64,000 nt of DNA. Origin: Bernardetia sp963719525. Its GTDB lineage: Bacteria > Bacteroidota > Bacteroidia > Cytophagales > Bernardetiaceae. A model generated the notes under the pieces. That model saw only the letters and a list, made by a program, of their open reading frames with translations, made no database searches and was not told the origin of the DNA. The stretch covers positions 1,364,001 through 1,428,000 of the forward strand of contig CAVRCG010000001.1 in NCBI GenBank assembly GCA_963719525.1. The letters run 5' to 3'. Positions 26,949 through 36,045 of this stretch are shown in pieces. A program made the translations under genes and the position numbers. Position 1 is the stretch's first letter. Every line of letters begins with the position of its first letter.

Positions 26949-28718
26949 TTATTTCTTCTTCGTATTATTATAACGACGACGAGGAGTTACATTTTTCAAA
27001 TCCAAATCTATTGGAGGACGAACGTTTGTACGTGGTCTTCTTCTAGATGTTTTTTCTTCATCAGTATCATTTTTTAAGCGAGCTAGACGAGAACTTTCTT
27101 TTTGTTGTTCTTTTTGTTTTTCCTCTTTTGGAGCAATCGATGCTTTACTACTCTCTTGAAGGTTTTGATGTAATTTTTCGATTACACTATCTTTTTTCGG
27201 TGGCTCTTGCTTTTCGCTTTGTTTTTTATCTGTTTGGTTAGTATTAGATTGTTGAGTTTCGTTTTGAGCTTCCGAATTTATCTCTTTTAACTCCTTTGCC
27301 TCTTTTGACTTTCTGGCGTTCTGTCTTTTAGGTGGCTGCCTTTTGGTTTGTTCCTTGCTTTGCTTTGCGCTTTGCTCTACATTCTGGTCAGCTTTATTTT
27401 CAACCTTTGGTTCGTTTTTAAGTTCATTTTTCTGCTCACTTTTTACTTCATTCTTGAGCTCATTTTTGGTTTCGTTTTGAGGTGTAGATTGTTCTGTTTC
27501 AACTGTCTTACGAATCGGTCTTTTATTACTTCTCGTTTTTCGAGTTGAATTTTTCTTTTTGTACCTACGGTTTTTCTTAGGTGCAGCAGTTTGTTCACCA
27601 GAATCAACAGATGTGCTTTCAGCTACTTCAGTTTTATTGTTTTGCTTAGCTTCTACATTCTGTTTACTTTCTTGATTAGTTACATTCTCCTCTTCTTTTT
27701 TAGCAGCAACAGGAGTTTGTTTCTTTCGTTGAGAAGCTCTAGCAGGTGGAGCTTGTTTTGTTGGAGGTAAGTTTTTGGTTTCCTCTTGTTTTGCTTCTAT
27801 CTGTTTTTCTTGCTTCTCCTGTTTGGTCTGTTTTTCATTCGGATTCTCAACGACAGGTTTTTGTCTTTTCTTTGGATTGAAGTTACTTTTTCGTTCTACT
27901 TTATCCTTAAAATCCTGTTTTGTTTCGTTTACCGAATCAGCGAATTCTTCTTTCTTTTTGGGCTTTGTGCTTCTGTTACGAGTCTTTTTACCCACATTTT
28001 CCATAGCAATTCTGGCTCTTTCCGAACGTGCAGCTTTTGCTTTCTGCTCTTTTGTCATCGGCTTGGCATCTTCATTCTGATTGCTTCTATCCTTACTATT
28101 TCTATTGAATTTGGAATCGGAAAGACTTTCTCTTTTATCTCTACGCTCTACTCTGTCCATCAAAGTAACAGGAGAAGAAGGTATTTTATGCTGATTCTTC
28201 GTTCCTTTTGAAGCATGTATTTTCGGGTCATACGGATTTATTTTGTCGCTCGTAATTTTTATACCACTCGGTTTGCTGTTTTGGTCGTAATGATAACGAA
28301 TAATATATTCATTGAGCGACTGGTAAGTTTGAATGTTTTCTCTAACAAAGAAACCAATAATTCCACGATATACTTTTCCCCTCTCACAACTATTTTGCAA
28401 AAGTTTGTCATCTATAACTGCCGAACTACAATTCGTACAAAAGTGATTTTCTGCCGAAATAATAAGTTGAGTAAGTGTATTAGTAGCACAAACAAAAATA
28501 GCTGCTTTTTTTTCTGTTTCAGATTCGCATCTCGGACAAACAGAAGTTTCTTTAATACGTTGTGTGCTGTACAGATTTTGTACATTTCCTTCGAAAAGGG
28601 TAAGATTTGATTTTTCTATAAATGCGTTTACTTCTTCTTTGCATTCTTCTTCGTCAAGTGAAGTCAGATTTTTCGCTGTCCCACCCAAACCAACGAGTTT
28701 GCGTAGCCAATTCATCAT
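26949..28718 (-). CDS. Zinc-ribbon protein with a very long charged disordered tail
   Basis: The 589-residue protein has an ordered N-terminal part of about 160 residues with two CxxC pairs (CPRC near 58-61, CTNC near 95-98), consistent with one zinc ribbon, plus GKVYRGIIGFFVRENIQTYQ. Residues about 165-589 are low complexity: Lys/Arg/Glu/Gln/Asn-rich blocks, repeated KNELKNE and EQKNELKNEPK units, RRDKRES-like and RNRSTKPKKK basic patches, and a basic end (RRPRTNVRPP, RRRYNNTKKK). This composition resembles RNA- or polyanion-binding tails. There is no signal peptide or membrane segment. The family was not recognised. Dense antisense ORFs over this region are by-products of its codon bias. 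Confidence 0.7.
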   Translation of the reverse strand: MMNWLRKLVGLGGTAKNLTSLDEEECKEEVNAFIEKSNLTLFEGNVQNLYSTQRIKETSVCPRCESETEKKAAIFVCATNTLTQLIISAENHFCTNCSSAVIDDKLLQNSCERGKVYRGIIGFFVRENIQTYQSLNEYIIRYHYDQNSKPSGIKITSDKINPYDPKIHASKGTKNQHKIPSSPVTLMDRVERRDKRESLSDSKFNRNSKDRSNQNEDAKPMTKEQKAKAARSERARIAMENVGKKTRNRSTKPKKKEEFADSVNETKQDFKDKVERKSNFNPKKRQKPVVENPNEKQTKQEKQEKQIEAKQEETKNLPPTKQAPPARASQRKKQTPVAAKKEEENVTNQESKQNVEAKQNNKTEVAESTSVDSGEQTAAPKKNRRYKKKNSTRKTRSNKRPIRKTVETEQSTPQNETKNELKNEVKSEQKNELKNEPKVENKADQNVEQSAKQSKEQTKRQPPKRQNARKSKEAKELKEINSEAQNETQQSNTNQTDKKQSEKQEPPKKDSVIEKLHQNLQESSKASIAPKEEKQKEQQKESSRLARLKNDTDEEKTSRRRPRTNVRPPIDLDLKNVTPRRRYNNTKKK

Positions 28719-29385
28719 AATTGCGTATAATTTTGTCAGTAAAAAGTAATTTTACCTTTTTACTTTTTTTGTATAATAGTTTTAAAAATGTATGTATTAG
28801 ACAAAACTATGAGATGATATAATTTTTAATATAATGATGAAATAAATGAAATTTACTTTATGTATGAATTTGACTATTAAATTCTATTCTAAATTCTTTA
28901 TATCCTAAATTTTGCTCTTGAAGGATTTTATCAAAAAATTAGTTCTCAATTTTTCAATTTCTTGTTTTCAAGTTTTCTTCAAAATTCATTTTTCATCATT
29001 ACTTCTCATCATTCTCTTTCAAGAACATTTTAATTCATCTCTATTTTGCTAGATACATATTGATTTAGGTGGTCTAAATTTCTCTAAACTCGTCTAAATT
29101 TATTTAATTTAGGAAATAACATTTACTTATTTACTCTTTAAATTACTCTGTAAAATTGATTCGTAAATTTTTATACTAACTTTTTATCATTTCCAAATTT
29201 CTGCAAAGTTCGTCAAAATTTTGGATTTATTAATCAATTATCATTAAGAATACGAATTTTTTATTGTATTTCAAACCTTTTTTTGATAAAATAATTAATA
29301 AACAGTGATTTGGTTCGTTTTTGTTGCTAAAAAATCTTTTCTTACTCTCTTATTATCTTATCCTTTTCTATTTTTTATAAAAATT
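28719..29385. other. Gene-free AT-rich region
   Basis: This intergenic DNA between divergent genes has no coding frame. It contains many short TTCAAATTT-like and TCTAAATT-like near-repeats (for example around 29080-29110). No RNA-like fold was recognised. Confidence 0.4.
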
Positions 29386-30021
29386 ATGAATCAACAAAAC
29401 TCTATATTCAAAAGAATCAATAAACAAGAAATTCTTGAAATGGAATCTCGTTTTCGTGCAAATTTTATCAATTCTATTTCTGGTTTTAAAAGTGTTGGTC
29501 TTATCGGAACAGTTTCGCAAGATAAAAAGACTAATCTAGCTATTTTTAGTCAAGTTTTTCACTTAGGCGCAAATCCTGCTTTGATGGGTTTTATTGTTCG
29601 TCCAGATGTTTCTCCTCGTCATACATTAGAAAATATTGAGCAAATGAAGTTTTTTACTTTCAATCATATAAGAGAAGAATTTTACAAACAAGCGCATCAA
29701 ACTTCAGCACGTTACGATAAAGAAATTTCAGAGTTTGAAGCAACAGGACTTACTCCTCATTTTGAAGATGATTTTGTTGCGCCTTATGTAAAAGAATCTC
29801 ACTTCAAAGTCGGATTAAAACTAGAAGAAAAGCACGAACTAACTATAAATAATACTATTTTTCTGATTGCAAGTGTACAAGAAGTAATTTTGAATGAAGA
29901 AATTATCGAAAAAGATGGTTATCTTGACATAGAAAAAGCAGGAACAATTACTTCTTCGTGTTTGGATAGTTATCACACTACCAAAAGATTAGAAAGACTT
30001 CCATATGCGAAAACAAAGTAA
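29386..30021 (+). CDS. Flavin reductase-like (FMN-binding split-barrel) protein
   Basis: The start was set at ATG 29386 (MNQQNSIFKRINKQEILEME), because the 27 upstream codons look non-coding. The 211-residue protein has the split-barrel pattern KSVGLIGTVSQDKKTNLAIFSQVFHLGANPALMGFIVRPD, HTLENIEQMKFFTFNHI, and FKVGLKLEEKHELTINNTIFLIASVQEVIL. It probably binds FMN as a dimer. The substrate cannot be told from sequence. The first 20 residues and the segment SARYDKEISEFEATGLTPHF match the larger DUF-type flavin reductases of Bacteroidota. It may be transcribed with the MaoC gene 170 bases downstream. Confidence 0.8.
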   Translation: MNQQNSIFKRINKQEILEMESRFRANFINSISGFKSVGLIGTVSQDKKTNLAIFSQVFHLGANPALMGFIVRPDVSPRHTLENIEQMKFFTFNHIREEFYKQAHQTSARYDKEISEFEATGLTPHFEDDFVAPYVKESHFKVGLKLEEKHELTINNTIFLIASVQEVILNEEIIEKDGYLDIEKAGTITSSCLDSYHTTKRLERLPYAKTK

Positions 30022-30190
30022 GAATTTAGAATTTAGATTTTAGAATGAATTTCAAATTCAATTAAATGATTGATTTCAATTCTTTCATGTGTAGGGAAAA
30101 TGGCTTGCCTTTTCCTAATATATGTATGTATCAATTTTTTCAAAAAATGTATTCAAAATACAATTAAAACACACAAATAAACTTTAATTT

Positions 30191-30622
30191 ATGAGCACTG
30201 ACACAACAAGCAAAGAAAAATTAAACGAAAAAGACGAATACCGTCTTACATTTTCCTACTCACAAGAACAAGTAAACCGTTTTGCAGAAGTAACAGGCGA
30301 TAACAATCCGTTGCATCTTGATGAAAAATATGCAGCAACGACGATGTTTAAACGTCCGATTATGCACGGATTTTTGGGAGGAAGTGTTTTTTCGAAAATC
30401 TTCGGAACGTTATTTCCGGGAGAAGGAACAATTTATATGAATCAAGTCATGAATTTTATGCGTCCGATGTTTGTTGACACAGAATACGAAGCTGTCATGA
30501 CGATTACAGAAATCAATAGAGAAAAAAATCGTGCAAAAGTGCAGACACAAGTGATAGATAAGACAACAGGAAAGGTTACCATTGATGGAGAAGCTACCGT
30601 TATTAATCCAAATAGATTGTAA
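30191..30622 (+). CDS. MaoC-like (R)-specific enoyl-CoA hydratase
   Basis: The 143-residue single hotdog-fold dehydratase hydrates trans-2-enoyl-CoA. The hydratase-2 signature is clear: FAEVTGDNNPLHLDEKYAATTMFKRPIMHGFLGGSVFSKIFG, with catalytic Asp and His in TGDNNPLH and the MHG loop. TIYMNQVMNFMRPMFVDTEYEAVMTITEI follows. The usual roles are feeding beta-oxidation intermediates to storage lipid or fatty-acid metabolism. Its stop is followed at once by a family A hairpin, which probably terminates it. Confidence 0.9.
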   Translation: MSTDTTSKEKLNEKDEYRLTFSYSQEQVNRFAEVTGDNNPLHLDEKYAATTMFKRPIMHGFLGGSVFSKIFGTLFPGEGTIYMNQVMNFMRPMFVDTEYEAVMTITEINREKNRAKVQTQVIDKTTGKVTIDGEATVINPNRL

Positions 30623-30633
30623 TATCAAAAGCA

Positions 30634-30677
30634 TTTTTCCATAACGTAGAGTTTGCAAACCCTATGTTATGGAAAAA
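30634..30677. repeat. Family A palindrome core
   Basis: TTTTTCCATAACGTAGAG-TTTGC-AAACC-CTATGTTATGGAAAAA type hairpin (44 bp, nearly perfect) lies 12 bases after the MaoC gene and 20 bases from the convergent threonine dehydrogenase end. Its A/T tails make it a plausible bidirectional terminator. Confidence 0.75.
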
Positions 30678-30696
30678 TATAAAACTAATTTCAAAA

Positions 30697-31645
30697 TTAT
30701 TTCTCTACTGCAAATTTCTTTTTGAGGTTCAAAATCATATCTTTTGTTGTTCTTTCCATGTCGTACTCATGTTTCCAATTCCAATCTTTGCGAGCTACAT
30801 CGTCGTTCATTGTATCTGACCACGAATTGGCAATGGATTGTCTTAGCTCATCTATTTTATAATCAATTTCCAAATCTGGAATATGTTTTTTGATCTCGTT
30901 GTAGAGTTCTTTTGGCGTACAATCAAAGGCATTTAGATTATATCCTTCGTGTGTCGACAAACTTTCCTTTGGAGCTTCCATAAGTTCTAATGTTGCACGG
31001 ACTGCATCAGGAATATACATCATCGGAAGGCGAGTATTCTCTTCCAAAAAACAACTGAATTTTTTCCCTTCAACGGCTTTATAAAAAATATTGAACAGCA
31101 TAATCTGTAGTTCCACCACCGGGAGGAGTTTTGTAACTAATAAGACCAGGATAACGCAACGAGCGCACATCTACACCATATTTATTGAAATAATATTCGC
31201 ACCATTGCTCGCCTGCTCGTTTGCTAATTCCATAAATCGTTGCAGGATTCATGGGCGTATATTGAGGAGCTGGCGAAGGTGTAGAAGTTCCGAAAACAGC
31301 AATCGAACTTGGATAATATACTTTTTTTAGCTTTTCATAATGTGCTACTTCCAAAACGTTCAAAAGTCCGTTCATATTAATGTTCCATGTCAGCTTTGGG
31401 TTTTCTTCTCCTTTTGCTGAAAGAATAGCAGCTAGATGATAAATTTGTGTAACCTTATGTTTTTTAACAATCGAACGAAGGGCATCATTATCCAACACAT
31501 CAAGCATTTCGAAGATGCTATTTTCTTCCTGTGGTCTTCGTATATCTGAACCGATGACGGCATCTTGTCCGTATTTGTCTTGTAAAGCAGCCGAAAGTTC
31601 TGTTCCTAATTGTCCGTTCGCACCAATGATAAGTATTTTTTCCAT
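30697..31645 (-). pseudogene. tdh: NAD-dependent epimerase/dehydratase, L-threonine 3-dehydrogenase type, frameshifted
   Basis: The SDR-type enzyme has the Rossmann motif ILIIGANGQLGTEL, YHLAAILSAKGEENP, the catalytic PSSIAVFG...YGISKRAGE (YxxxK) and the family-specific SYKTPPGGGTTDYAV. An extra base in the run near 31085-31095 ends the first frame with FL. The second frame resumes FYKAVEGKKFSCFLEENTRLPMMYIPDAVRATLELM and ends KKFAVEK. The TPPGGGTTDYA block identifies the short-chain L-threonine dehydrogenase group, which makes 2-amino-3-ketobutyrate. Corrected length is about 316 residues, typical of the family. Confidence 0.85.
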
Positions 31646-31681
31646 TCTGTTTTGTGTGTTGTTTAGTTCTCTTTAACTGCC

Positions 31682-31715
31682 GTTGTTGGTGTTTTAGTGA
31701 AGCGACACCAACAAC
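31682..31715. repeat. Hairpin in the tdh leader
   Basis: GTTGTTGGTGT (31682-31692) and ACACCAACAAC (31705-31715) form a perfect 11-bp stem 37 bases upstream of the start codon. The phrase GACACCAACAAC recurs near 61984 in the DUF3127 upstream region, so this may be a dispersed repeat and not a specific regulator. Confidence 0.55.
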
Positions 31716-31784
31716 ATTATTTACACTTTATGTTGTTTGGTTTATTTTTATACAAATTAGGCTAAAAAAAACGAATTGCAAAAC

Positions 31785-31819
31785 AAAAAGGCTTTCACAT
31801 CAAATATGAAAGCCTTTTT
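31785..31819 (-). terminator. Terminator of the MbnP gene
   Basis: The AAAAAGGCTTTCA/TGAAAGCCTTTTT stem-loop has a T5 tail on the minus strand, 54 bases past the stop. Confidence 0.8.
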
Positions 31820-31872
31820 AAGTTTTTTTGAAACTTGATTATTCAATTTCTTTTAGCGTAACAAAACCAGTT

Positions 31873-32616
31873 TCATAATTTTTCAGCTAATAATAATGAA
31901 TTTCCTTTGCCCATTACAGTATTAATTTCATTAAAATCAATTGAATTAGGAGAAGAAAAAAAGTCGTTCAAATCTACTCTCAAAACGATTTTCTTATTTT
32001 CTGTACTCTTGTTTTCTGTATCAAACACTCCTTTTTCATTGCTAGAATCAAAACTGACACTCGTTTTCCTATAATTTTGATTAAGTCCAATATGAAAAAC
32101 AAGAGGAGTAAAAGAAGGTATATCAACAGAACTATTGTGGTATTTTCCTTCCATTACCACAAATTTATAGCCTGTATTCCAGTCCCACGCCATACTATTA
32201 CTAATATCCAGATCACCAGAATTATCTAAAGAAGTATTTTTGATAGAATCTATACCAATAGAAAAATTTAATTTAGAGTATTCTCCTTTTTTTACCAAAA
32301 TTTCTTTGCTGAAAGTAGCCGTTTCTCTATCTGCTGAAAACAAATAATAGGAATCTTCTACTTTGAAAGTTTCATTTGAAGAAGCTGATTCAAATTCAAA
32401 GTTGCTCAAATAGAATTTGAAGTTTTCTAATAAATATTTTTGCCCTAACTCATTTTGATACTCTTGCAACAGATTTAAAGGCTTTTCTTTTACAAAAAGC
32501 TGTACTTCTAAAGTTACTTTCTTTGTTTCGTCTTCCTTTTCTGTTTCGTTGTTGGAACAAGAAATGCAGAACAGAAAAATTAATGCAAGTAAAGAATAAT
32601 CGAATATATTTTTCAT
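31873..32616 (-). CDS. MbnP-family lipoprotein
   Basis: The 247-residue protein has a lipobox CISC (about residues 17-20). The MbnP pattern follows: FKFYLSNFEFES, a DSYYLF strand, YSKLNFSIGIDSIKNTSLDNSGDLD, MAWDWNTGYKFVVMEGKY and FHIGLNQNYR. MbnP proteins are periplasmic and often paired with a di-heme peroxidase (MbnH), with a proposed role in copper or redox handling. No peroxidase is adjacent here, so the gene is an orphan. The acidic spacer NNETEKEDETKK is typical of outer-membrane lipoproteins in this phylum. Confidence 0.82.
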   Translation of the reverse strand: MKNIFDYSLLALIFLFCISCSNNETEKEDETKKVTLEVQLFVKEKPLNLLQEYQNELGQKYLLENFKFYLSNFEFESASSNETFKVEDSYYLFSADRETATFSKEILVKKGEYSKLNFSIGIDSIKNTSLDNSGDLDISNSMAWDWNTGYKFVVMEGKYHNSSVDIPSFTPLVFHIGLNQNYRKTSVSFDSSNEKGVFDTENKSTENKKIVLRVDLNDFFSSPNSIDFNEINTVMGKGNSLLLAEKL

Positions 32617-32640
32617 AATTGTTTATTTGTTAAAATGTAT

Positions 32641-32684
32641 TTTTTCCATAAAATAGGGTTTGCAAACCCTGTGTTATGGAAAAA
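32641..32684. repeat. Family A palindrome core
   Basis: CCATAAAATAGGGTTTGC and AAACCCTGTGTTATGG form a 44-bp hairpin with T and A tails between two minus-strand genes. It could terminate the SnoaL-like gene. Confidence 0.7.
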
Positions 32685-32724
32685 TGTAAATCTAGTACAC
32701 CTAAACAGGGTTTTAATCCTGTTT

Positions 32725-33213
32725 TTACACATTATCTTTCTTTTTCTCTCTATATCTATCCAAACTTTTCTCTGCTGTGTTTTTGATTTTATTTTGAACT
32801 AGAGAAGTCCAGCCTAAAAGTTTTCCAGACATTCCTAAAGCCATTCCAGACCATTTCCATAAGTCAAAATCATCGGTATGACGTACAATTTTTCCGTTTT
32901 CAAACTCAAAAGTAGCTTTTATCTTATTATGAACAGTATTTCCTGTTTTGCTAAATGGATAAATTGCTTCCCAATGAGCCGAACCAATATTTCCATTTGC
33001 TTTAACATCTGAAAAAGAAACTTTCAAATCAGTTGCACTTTCTAAAAGCATTCTCCACATATCTCTGGCTTCTTCTCCTTTCAAATTTTTGAAAGCAGGA
33101 TCATTAAAAACAATATCATCAGCATAACAACGTGCCATTTTCTCTGCATCTTTATTCTTAAAGGCAGTATAAAAGTCGGTAATCAACTGTTCTTTTTCTT
33201 CGTTCGAACTCAT
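32725..33213 (-). CDS. SnoaL-like/NTF2-fold protein
   Basis: The 162-residue protein has the NTF2-like pattern FYTAFKNKDAEKMARCYADDIVFNDPAFKNLKGEEARDMWRMLL, then GNIGSAHWEAIYPFSKTGNTVHNKIKATFEFENGKIVRHTDDFDLWKW. The conserved Asp/His of SnoaL cyclases are partly kept (HTDDFD). Many relatives are small-molecule isomerases or hydrolases, or simply bind ligands. The C-terminal ALGMSGKLLGWTSLVQNKIKN tail is common in members called ketosteroid isomerase-like. It is a single gene, and its substrate is unknown. Confidence 0.8.
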   Translation of the reverse strand: MSSNEEKEQLITDFYTAFKNKDAEKMARCYADDIVFNDPAFKNLKGEEARDMWRMLLESATDLKVSFSDVKANGNIGSAHWEAIYPFSKTGNTVHNKIKATFEFENGKIVRHTDDFDLWKWSGMALGMSGKLLGWTSLVQNKIKNTAEKSLDRYREKKKDNV

Positions 33214-33337
33214 AACTATTTTTTACTTTTTAGCTCAATATATTTATCAAAAGTAACCAATATGACTTGATAAAGCTAATTTTTACGAATTTTGAAAACG
33301 TAATTTAAGTTATAAAATAGGTTGGTATAATGTAAAA

Positions 33338-34078
33338 TTAGAAAGCAAATAAAGTAACTCCAATCGTTATTGGTGTTCCTCCATTACAATCACAATCTAA
33401 TCTATCTTTTTGAAATAAGGTATTCAATCCGTAATAACCAAATAAATAAAAACTTCCGTAACCAACACGAGCCAAAGCACCATAGCGCACAGGCGTAACG
33501 AAGAAATTATTTTTTATTTTCTCTATGTAATTAGCTCCGTCGTCTTGATAGCGTACTTTTGTAGCTGCCGAAAGAGGAATTCCGAACTTTCCACCGAGCG
33601 CAAATCGAATTCCTTTTTTTGTAGGATTTGGGATATAGTGAAACTCTAAAGGAATATCCAAATAAGCAACCGAAAATTTGCTTTTCCTAACCTTGTCTTT
33701 TTCTAGTTCATAAAACTGAATTCTGTCTTCTCCCAATAGATTATCTCCTCTAAAAAGATTTACATCGTCTTTAAACATATAATTATCGACAGCCAAAGAA
33801 AGACCAGGCAAAAACTTTACATTCGTTCCTAAATCTATATTTCCCATATAGGACATATTGACAGACCAAGAACCCCAAATTTTCAAATCCATTGGATCAG
33901 GTCGGTTTAGAAGTGAACTTACACCAAAATCAAGAATAAAATAACCAGGGACAATCTCATCACGAGTATTGATAATATCTTTGTCTTTATCGATACGCAT
34001 CCGTTGTGCAAAAACAGTAGAAACAGAAAAAATGAGTAGAAAACTAACAAAAATAGAAGAAGCGAAAATCTTTTTCAT
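33338..34078 (-). CDS. Outer-membrane beta-barrel protein
   Basis: The 246-residue protein has a signal peptide (MKKIFASSIFVSFLLIF to TVFAQ, cleavage near residue 25). The body alternates aromatic and polar strands (YFILDFGVSSLLNRP, WGSWSVNMSYMGNIDLGTNVKFLPGLSLAVD, FSVAYLDIPLEFHYIP, IRFALGGKFGIPLSA, YGALARVGYGSFYLFGYYGLNTLF) and ends on an aromatic residue (ITIGVTLFAF), the signature of an 8-strand porin-like barrel recognised by BamA. No known ligand. It stands alone, upstream of the Wadjet region on the opposite strand. Confidence 0.82.
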   Translation of the reverse strand: MKKIFASSIFVSFLLIFSVSTVFAQRMRIDKDKDIINTRDEIVPGYFILDFGVSSLLNRPDPMDLKIWGSWSVNMSYMGNIDLGTNVKFLPGLSLAVDNYMFKDDVNLFRGDNLLGEDRIQFYELEKDKVRKSKFSVAYLDIPLEFHYIPNPTKKGIRFALGGKFGIPLSAATKVRYQDDGANYIEKIKNNFFVTPVRYGALARVGYGSFYLFGYYGLNTLFQKDRLDCDCNGGTPITIGVTLFAF

Positions 34079-34197
34079 TGTTGAAAATATATAGATAAAA
34101 AGTATAGGTAATCAGAATTTGATACAAGATAAAAAAAATAGTTGTATTCAATCCATTAACTCAAACTGTAAAAGATAGTTTAAAGTAGTTGATACTT

Positions 34198-34449
34198 TAA
34201 ATTGATTAGGACAAACGCACGAAATTTATTTTTCATCTTTTAGCTACGCTGACTTTTAGTTCCCCATTAGCAATGTCCTTTTATCTTCGACAAAGACGAT
34301 TGCTAAGGGAAAAAATGACAAACTTGAAGATTCTACCTTAGCAATGGTTAATTTTTGAAAAAAAATTGACCTTGCTAATGGTAAGATACAGCACAAAATT
34401 CAATAAAATGGTTTATTTAAAATTTCGTGCGTTTGCCCTATAAATTGAT
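34198..34449. mobile_element. MITE-like element, family E, with 21-bp inverted ends and 9-bp target duplication
   Basis: The element is 34207-34440 (234 bp). Its ends are TAGGACAAACGCACGAAATTT and the inverse of TAGGGCAAACGCACGAAATTT. It is flanked by TAAATTGAT on both sides (34198-34206 and 34441-34449). The interior consists of nested TTGCTAA/TTAGCAA hairpins. No transposase is encoded, so it needs a partner IS elsewhere. It lies 168 bases before jetA. Confidence 0.85.
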
Positions 34450-34486
34450 TGAAAACAGAAAGCATTCTGAATAAATATAAATATTG

Positions 34487-34494
34487 TACTTTTG
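34487..34494 (+). promoter_or_regulatory. Candidate -7 box for the jet operon
   Basis: TACTTTTG fits the Bacteroidota -7 consensus TAnnTTTG, 115 bases before jetA. A TTC rather than TTG occupies the expected -33 spacing, so support is weak. Confidence 0.35.
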
Positions 34495-34608
34495 ATAATT
34501 ATTGAATGTTTTTTAAAGAGCATTTTTAAATAATAGTTGCAATTATTGATTTTTGTTTCTACTTTAGTTGGGAAGAATATTTTCTATTTACAAACAATTT
34601 TTTTTTCT

Positions 34609-36045
34609 ATGAATTTTTTGGATATAAATTCTTTATTAGAAAACCATACGACAGTCAAATTAATACGAGCAAGAAATGCTAGTTTGATTATTAGTTTTTT
34701 ATTTAAAGCCTTCAAAACTACAAATCCAAACCTGAATGCCGAAACAATAGAAGAGAAAAATCTTGTTGAAGAGTTAGTAGATTATTTATATCAAATCGAA
34801 AAAGAAGAGGTTTATACCAAGTCAGCAAAAGAATATCTTACCGATTGGACAAATGACGGATACTTGAGAAAATATTTGACTCAAAACGATATTTTTGTTT
34901 ATGAACTTACTTCTTCCATTGAAAATGCGTTTAGTTGGATTACTTCACTTACAGAACGAAAATTTGTAGGGCAAGAATCAAGATTAAGGAATTTGTTTGA
35001 AAGTATAAAAGAGTTGAGTATAAACTCAAAAACAGATTACGAAACTAGAATAAAAGCATTAGAAGACGAAAAAAGAGAAATAGAACAGAAAATTGAAGAT
35101 GCAAAAAATGGCTATTTAAAAACCCTAGACGACAGACAAATAAAGGAACAATTCTATTTAATAGAAGAAACAGGAAGAATACTTTTGTCAGATTTTAAGC
35201 AAGTAGAACAGAATTTTAGAGATATGGACAGGAATTTTCGTCAAAAAGTAATTACTACTACGCTCAAAAAAGGAACGATAATAGATAATTTTTTGGAAGA
35301 AGAAAATAATCTCTTGAAAACTGACCAAGGAAGAAGTTTTGAAGCCTTTTGGGATTTCTTTTTAGTACAATCCAAACAAAGTGAATTTGAAGGGTATTTA
35401 AACGATATTGTAGCTTTAGAAGCTGTAAAGGAAGTTCAAAACAAGGATTTCCCTATTCAGAATATTCAAAACAAACTCATAGAAGCTGGTGCAAAAACAA
35501 AAAATGCAACCAATTCTTTGGTAGAACAATTACGAAAATATTTAGAGCATAAATCTTTTTTGGAGAACAAACGCATTCATGATAACATTCAAGAAATTTT
35601 CAAGATTATTGGACAAAATCCAGAATTAGATTTCGAGAAAATTCCTCCTTTAGAATTAAGTAAAATTATCAAAATTGATTTGATGTTAGACAAACCTTTA
35701 TTCAATCCTCCAGAAAAAATAAATTTCTTAGCTAACAAAATTGAAGAAGGTGTAGCAAATGAAAATGATAATAAACTCTACCAGCAGTTTGAAATCAATA
35801 TTCAACAGCTAAAACAAAACATAAAAGAGGCACTAAAACACAAAACACAGATTTCTATGGTTGATTTTCTGCAAGAATATGAAATAGAAAAAGGAATTGC
35901 AGAAGTACTGGCTTACGTAAATATTGCTCATAAATCAAAAAAACATATTGTTTCTGATGACGAATTAGAACGCATTATCATTTCCAATAAAAGAAAACAG
36001 AAGAAATTCTCTATCCAAATTCCTCAAATTATTTTTTGCCGATGA
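34609..36045 (+). CDS. jetA: Wadjet anti-plasmid protein JetA (DUF3375)
   Basis: The kleisin-like subunit of a type I Wadjet system bridges the JetC ATPase heads. The start was set at ATG 34609 (MNFLDINSLLENHTTVKLIRARN); the upstream 24 codons read as an unlikely hydrophobic leader. DUF3375 hallmarks are the N-terminal TTVKLIRARNASLIISFLFKAF, the YLTDWTNDGYLRKYL block, long central helices at about 130-250 (ERKFVGQESRLRNLFESIKEL, then a coiled coil), and RIHDNIQEIFKIIGQNP. Length 478. It overlaps jetB by the ATGA at 36042-36045, indicating translational coupling. First gene of a four-gene operon. Confidence 0.9.
   Translation: MNFLDINSLLENHTTVKLIRARNASLIISFLFKAFKTTNPNLNAETIEEKNLVEELVDYLYQIEKEEVYTKSAKEYLTDWTNDGYLRKYLTQNDIFVYELTSSIENAFSWITSLTERKFVGQESRLRNLFESIKELSINSKTDYETRIKALEDEKREIEQKIEDAKNGYLKTLDDRQIKEQFYLIEETGRILLSDFKQVEQNFRDMDRNFRQKVITTTLKKGTIIDNFLEEENNLLKTDQGRSFEAFWDFFLVQSKQSEFEGYLNDIVALEAVKEVQNKDFPIQNIQNKLIEAGAKTKNATNSLVEQLRKYLEHKSFLENKRIHDNIQEIFKIIGQNPELDFEKIPPLELSKIIKIDLMLDKPLFNPPEKINFLANKIEEGVANENDNKLYQQFEINIQQLKQNIKEALKHKTQISMVDFLQEYEIEKGIAEVLAYVNIAHKSKKHIVSDDELERIIISNKRKQKKFSIQIPQIIFCR

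Noticed and set aside
27775..28610. Several open frames on the + strand opposite the zinc-ribbon/disordered protein
   Set aside because: They arise from Lys/Glu-rich codons on the minus strand and encode Phe/Cys/Leu-rich nonsense. The minus frame is long and coherent.
31682..31715. Riboswitch or attenuator for tdh
   Set aside because: It is a simple 11-bp hairpin with no matching aptamer pattern, and part of its sequence recurs elsewhere.
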